From an uncultured Sphingorhabdus sp. (lineage in GTDB: Bacteria; Pseudomonadota; Alphaproteobacteria; Sphingomonadales; Sphingomonadaceae), in contig CALMYW010000359.1 of assembly GCA_937873665.1 (NCBI GenBank), positions 1 through 9,922 on the forward strand: a DNA stretch of 9,922 bases. Reading direction: 5' to 3'. Shown piece by piece: positions 7,736 through 9,922 of the stretch (positions within the stretch are counted from its first letter, which is position 1; every line of letters starts with the position of its first letter). The position numbers were made by a program, and so were the translations under genes. Under the pieces are notes generated by a model, which searched no databases, was not told the origin of the DNA, and was given only the letters and a program-made list of their open reading frames with translations.

Positions 7736-7930
7736 CTACTTGTTTGCCAGTTCGGCGCTCTTTCTTTCTGATGTCCGCTCGGCATCTTCTGCGTTTCGTG
7801 CAACATAGTCGCGCATGAATTCTCGGAGCACCTGCGAAGCGGGCCGGTCATTTGATCGGCATACTTGCAGGAACTGTTCATGAAGCGGTCGCTCCACCCG
7901 AATGCGAAAGCCTGAGTCTTTCCCTGACAT
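7736..7930 (-). CDS. Small ribbon-helix-helix (RHH) DNA-binding protein, 64 aa
   Basis: The sequence FRIRVERPLHEQF (residues 8-20) followed by RPASQVLREFMRDYV (29-43) fits a beta strand, helix and second helix of the CopG/Arc/ParD-like RHH fold. Such proteins bind DNA as dimers and often act as antitoxins or autoregulators. The charged tail (44-64) is probably disordered. The start at 7930 places the beta strand at the N-terminus, as usual; the frame is open up to 8308, but that extension lacks any recognisable feature. No strong Shine-Dalgarno is visible. The gene lies 131 bases upstream of the helicase on the same strand, and no toxin gene is seen beside it, so a regulatory role for the helicase is plausible but unproven. 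Confidence 0.72.
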   Translation of the reverse strand: MSGKDSGFRIRVERPLHEQFLQVCRSNDRPASQVLREFMRDYVARNAEDAERTSERKSAELANK

Positions 7931-7937
7931 TGCAGGG

Positions 7938-7956
7938 GTGTAGCCAATGGATACAC
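7938..7956. promoter_or_regulatory. Inverted repeat just upstream of the RHH gene; possible autoregulatory operator
   Basis: GTGTA and TACAC flank a 9-base spacer, ending seven bases before the RHH start codon. RHH proteins commonly bind short inverted repeats over their own promoter. The arms are only five bases, so chance is a real alternative. Confidence 0.25.
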
Positions 7957-8116
7957 AATCCGCCAAGGGAAAAGTTGGCCAAATTGAAGGCATCAGCAAA
8001 CGATCACGATACCATTTGCGAGGCTGCCTGTCGGGAAAGTGCTTGAGTCCGTAATCTGACATTGGCAACTGTCCGTTGATTGGTGGTGAGTGGAGGTCAT
8101 GTCCCATCCGCTTTTG

Positions 8117-8144
8117 GTTCGCCAGCGGCGAAGCGGAGGCGAAC
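8117..8144. repeat. Inverted repeat, 7-bp arms
   Basis: GTTCGCC and GGCGAAC are perfect inverted arms around 14 bases. On the minus strand the loop reads TCCGCTTCGCCGCT. No U-run follows on either strand, so it is not a clear terminator. It could be a REP-like hairpin. Confidence 0.35.
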
Positions 8145-8214
8145 GCGGTAAGACGCAGAATTGGGGGTGAACCGAGGCTCGTCTCCCCTTTTTCCCAACC
8201 CTGCTTGGCTTGTC

Positions 8215-8246
8215 TCCCGATCAAGCGCGCCAGCGGCGCATCGGGA
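8215..8246. repeat. Two-tier stem-loop in the gene-free stretch
   Basis: TCCCGAT pairs with ATCGGGA, and inside it GCGCC pairs with GGCGC around AGC, leaving CAAGC as a bulge on one side. That makes twelve base pairs in a structured shape more typical of RNA than of a simple palindrome. It lies about 130 bases past the recombinase stop. Confidence 0.4.
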
Positions 8247-8374
8247 TACTGGCAGAATGGCTTGCATGGCAGGTCGCATTGAAGCTCGATGCGCCATAGT
8301 TCCGCCAAGCAAGCTGCACCGATCTACTCGACCAAGAATGCCAGCGGCATGTCGGCGATCCGGTGAAAGGTGAT

Positions 8375-9670
8375 TTACCTCCGCGTTGCTTGCCCTCGGC
8401 GAACGGGCTTCACAGCGAGCCGCGCCTTTGCACCCGCCGATGCTCGGACAGTGCCGTCACTGTCAGCCGGATCGTTTGCCATCGGCTCCCATCCGTTCAT
8501 GCCCTGCAAAACACGGTCGGCATGTTTGATGGTGTTCACATGACCATAATGCTGCTCGATCATCTTGACCGAGGTGCCCATCTGCTCGGCAAGGATATAG
8601 ACATCGACACCTTCGCTAAGCCGGAAGGTGGCATAGGTATGCCGGAAGCAATAGGTTGAACGCGGCGTTCTATTCGGCCCGATTTTGAGGTCGGCTTCGG
8701 TCAACATTTTCTCAACTGCGTCTTCATACAGGAATTTGGCGGGCTTGCCGCTGATGGTAGTGAAGACCGCATCGTCCTGCCCGGTAGCTTTCGAGATAGC
8801 GCGAATGCGGTCGAGATAGTCGCCCACACTTTTGGGTGCGACCAGCTTGCGCGACTTGCCTTTGCCCTGGACGAACAGGACCACGATTTCCTTCCCGTCG
8901 CGATCCTTGGCGGGCATGATGTCACGCCAGCGCAAATTCTTGGCCTCGGGCGGGCGCATCCCGGTGTTGCACATAATGAGCATGAAATTGTAGCACATGG
9001 TGCGCGCCCATGCGCTCGGCGCTTTTGTGGCTTTGGCAATCCATGCGCGCCCCACCGTATGCAGCTTGCGATATTCCTCCAGAGTGAATTCATCGCGCCG
9101 CATTGTCTTTAGCTTTGGCTTGCCCTCGAAGCGTTGGCTGGCGGGAACATAGCGTTTGCTAATCGCGAAGTTCATGGCGGCATTGAATGCGCCCATCTCA
9201 AACTCAATGGTGGCATCGCTGATCTGGGCGCGGTGTCGGCCCGTCCCATTCTCGCGCCGCCATGTCGGATATTGCTTCCAGCGATCCGGCCCTATGAGGT
9301 GAACCTGTGTGCTGCCGACATATCGGTCCAGCGCACCAAGCAAGACGTTTTTGAGATTTTTAACTCGCGCGGCGGAAATCTCGCCGGTGTCCGCGCGGCG
9401 CTGCTGCACGGCAATATATTCCTCCGCCACTTTCCGAAACGAGCGATTGAACACGGGATGGTCATGCTTGAGCAGAACGCGGATTTCAGCATCTTTATCA
9501 ACGGCCAGCTCGCGGGCGGCTCGCAGGTCGGTAGTGCCTAGAGCAATGGTCTTATAGCGGTCGGCCTTCGGAAGTTTGATGCGGCAGTAGAAATTGCTGT
9601 GCGCCACGTCGCCTCGCCGGAAGATGATCAAACCGGGCTTGAGTTCCTCTTTATCGGTGATAAACGCCAT
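8375..9670 (-). CDS. int: Tyrosine recombinase / phage-type integrase
   Basis: This enzyme cuts and rejoins DNA at att sites, integrating or excising the element. Numbering from the ATG at 9676: catalytic Arg in TGMRPPEAKNLRW (R241), Lys in QGKGKSRK (K272), CFRHTYATF (R345, H346) and the tyrosine nucleophile in MIEQHYGH (Y377). The usual LGH motif before the tyrosine reads MGT (EQMGTSVKMI), as I recall for many phage-type integrases. The N-terminal half (about 60-200) fits a SAM-like core-binding domain. The C-terminal tail after about 395 is basic and low in complexity. Start 9670 is preferred because GGAGG (9681-9677) is six bases upstream; the ATG at 9676 abuts that site. It is the first gene of the minus-strand series, next to an AT-rich stretch with phased repeats. 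Its target site cannot be named from the window. Confidence 0.93.
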   Translation of the reverse strand: MAFITDKEELKPGLIIFRRGDVAHSNFYCRIKLPKADRYKTIALGTTDLRAARELAVDKDAEIRVLLKHDHPVFNRSFRKVAEEYIAVQQRRADTGEISAARVKNLKNVLLGALDRYVGSTQVHLIGPDRWKQYPTWRRENGTGRHRAQISDATIEFEMGAFNAAMNFAISKRYVPASQRFEGKPKLKTMRRDEFTLEEYRKLHTVGRAWIAKATKAPSAWARTMCYNFMLIMCNTGMRPPEAKNLRWRDIMPAKDRDGKEIVVLFVQGKGKSRKLVAPKSVGDYLDRIRAISKATGQDDAVFTTISGKPAKFLYEDAVEKMLTEADLKIGPNRTPRSTYCFRHTYATFRLSEGVDVYILAEQMGTSVKMIEQHYGHVNTIKHADRVLQGMNGWEPMANDPADSDGTVRASAGAKARLAVKPVRRGQATRR

Positions 9671-9682
9671 CGCCATCCTCCA

Positions 9683-9751
9683 CTGTGCAGAATCCGTGCA
9701 GATCGGCGGCGTAAGTGATTGATTTGCCGTAGCTGTGCAGGGTCTGTGTGG
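9683..9751. promoter_or_regulatory. Four phased CTGTGCAG-like direct repeats upstream of the integrase
   Basis: Copies are at 9683-9690 (CTGTGCAG), 9694-9701 (CCGTGCAG), 9733-9740 (CTGTGCAG) and 9744-9751 (CTGTGTGG). Starts are spaced 11, 39 and 11 bases, so two pairs, each one helical turn apart, are offset by exactly 50 bases. Several copies are followed by GATC-like bases. The layout fits arm-type integrase or excisionase sites, or operators for the integrase promoter. Repetition is seen; function is inferred. Confidence 0.5.
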
Positions 9752-9806
9752 ATGTTTATAGATGTTTTTCTTGTTTAATCATAGCAATTTAGATAAATGC
9801 TCTCAT
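9752..9806 (-). promoter_or_regulatory. AT-rich segment upstream of the integrase; likely promoter or attachment region
   Basis: These 55 bases are much richer in A and T than the rest of the window (for example GTTTATAGATGTTTTTC and TTTAATCATAGCAATTTAG). On the minus strand TCTATAAAC could be a -10 region, but no matching -35 stands out. Bendable AT-rich DNA beside an integrase gene is common at att sites. A core site cannot be named without the other junction. Confidence 0.3.
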
Positions 9807-9906
9807 CCTGAACTTGTTTCAGCATCCATGCCTCGAATTTCGGGCCGGACTGGCATAATCCAGACTTGCACTAGCGGTGAGGCATGGACCCTGAAACAAG
9901 TTCAGG
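9807..9906. repeat. Long imperfect inverted repeat with CTGAACTTGTTTCAG core (REP/MITE-like)
   Basis: Arms of 28 bases at 9807-9834 and 9879-9906 are inverted copies with two mismatches, around a 44-base middle. Each arm has the core CTGAACTTGTTTCAG, itself a small hairpin (CTGAA/TTCAG), joined to a CCATGCCTC part. I associate such sequences with dispersed intergenic repeats in sphingomonad genomes (from memory). It ends just inside the window edge, so its full extent may not be visible. No gene is present here. Confidence 0.65.
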
Positions 9907-9922
9907 GCGACGTGTGGTGTCT

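Larger units (their letters stand above)
7931..8374. other. Gene-free stretch between the recombinase and RHH genes, with hairpins
   Basis: No reading frame here has a recognisable domain or good start. Two clear inverted repeats lie in it: 8117-8144 (GTTCGCC/GGCGAAC, 14-base loop) and 8215-8246 (outer TCCCGAT/ATCGGGA, inner GCGCC/GGCGC, AGC loop, one-sided bulge). On the plus strand a G-rich run at 8163-8167 can pair with CCCC before TTTTT (8185-8193), a weak terminator-like shape although no plus-strand gene precedes it. The segment may hold the RHH promoter, decayed gene remnants or element backbone sequence. Confidence 0.4.

Noticed and set aside
7624..7956. 110-codon minus-strand frame overlapping the RHH gene, considered as a toxin partner
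   Set aside because: It overlaps the RHH gene in another frame and matches no toxin fold I know. It looks like a shadow of the real gene.
7931..8308. N-terminal extension of the RHH protein to 190 aa
   Set aside because: RHH proteins normally begin just before the beta strand. The extension has no domain features and overlaps hairpins.
8161..8373. Plus-strand frame of 70 codons after the recombinase gene
   Set aside because: Composition is rich in Arg/Ala/Ser and matches no family I know, and hairpins lie inside it. It is at best a remnant.
9690..9922. tRNA gene as integration target at the right edge
   Set aside because: I could not find a cloverleaf, an anticodon arm or a T-loop consensus (GTTCRANYC) in a fitting position on either strand.
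1..9922. CRISPR array or insertion sequence
   Set aside because: No series of regularly spaced repeats of 25-40 bases and no transposase domain was seen. The only long inverted repeat (9807-9906) encloses just 44 bases.

Overview
The window looks like part of an integrated mobile element (an ICE or genomic island) in an alphaproteobacterium, most likely a sphingomonad. The evidence is a DUF3768 gene, which is typical of alphaproteobacterial conjugative elements; high GC in the element-type genes (42/60 and 40/60 in two lines counted at 1081 and 1741); and a repeat at the right edge with a CTGAACTTGTTTCAG core of a kind I associate with sphingomonad genomes. The genus assignment is inference from memory.

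Every convincing gene lies on the minus strand, so the region reads from right to left. At the right edge (about 9807-9906) is a long imperfect inverted repeat. Next comes a short AT-rich stretch and a set of phased CTGTGCAG repeats in front of a tyrosine recombinase gene (8375-9670). A gene-free stretch with hairpins (7931-8374) follows. Then come a small ribbon-helix-helix protein (7736-7930) and the main cargo, an 1800-residue SF1 helicase fused to a Vsr-like (MTES_1575/DUF559 type) nuclease and a C-terminal winged-helix-like region (2202-7604). This protein resembles large single-gene helicase-nuclease anti-phage defence proteins (Hhe-like).

Left of the helicase is a gene-free, GC-rich, hairpin-rich stretch of about 580 bases (1624-2201). 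It holds a possible terminator for the helicase and then a long apparent leader for a compact three-gene operon (62-aa protein, DUF3768 protein, 64-aa protein; 1623 down to 834). Three stem-loops separate that operon from a class II Fic AMP-transferase gene that runs off the left edge (1-652). The Fic start codon lies inside one copy of a duplicated 15-bp sequence that may be an operator.

A plausible overall reading is that the recombinase moves the element, the DUF3768 operon belongs to its backbone, and the helicase-nuclease (with or without the RHH protein) is defence cargo placed between two gene-free segments. The cargo is visibly lower in GC than the operon (32/60 in one line counted at 4321). 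No tRNA, rRNA, CRISPR array or insertion sequence was seen.
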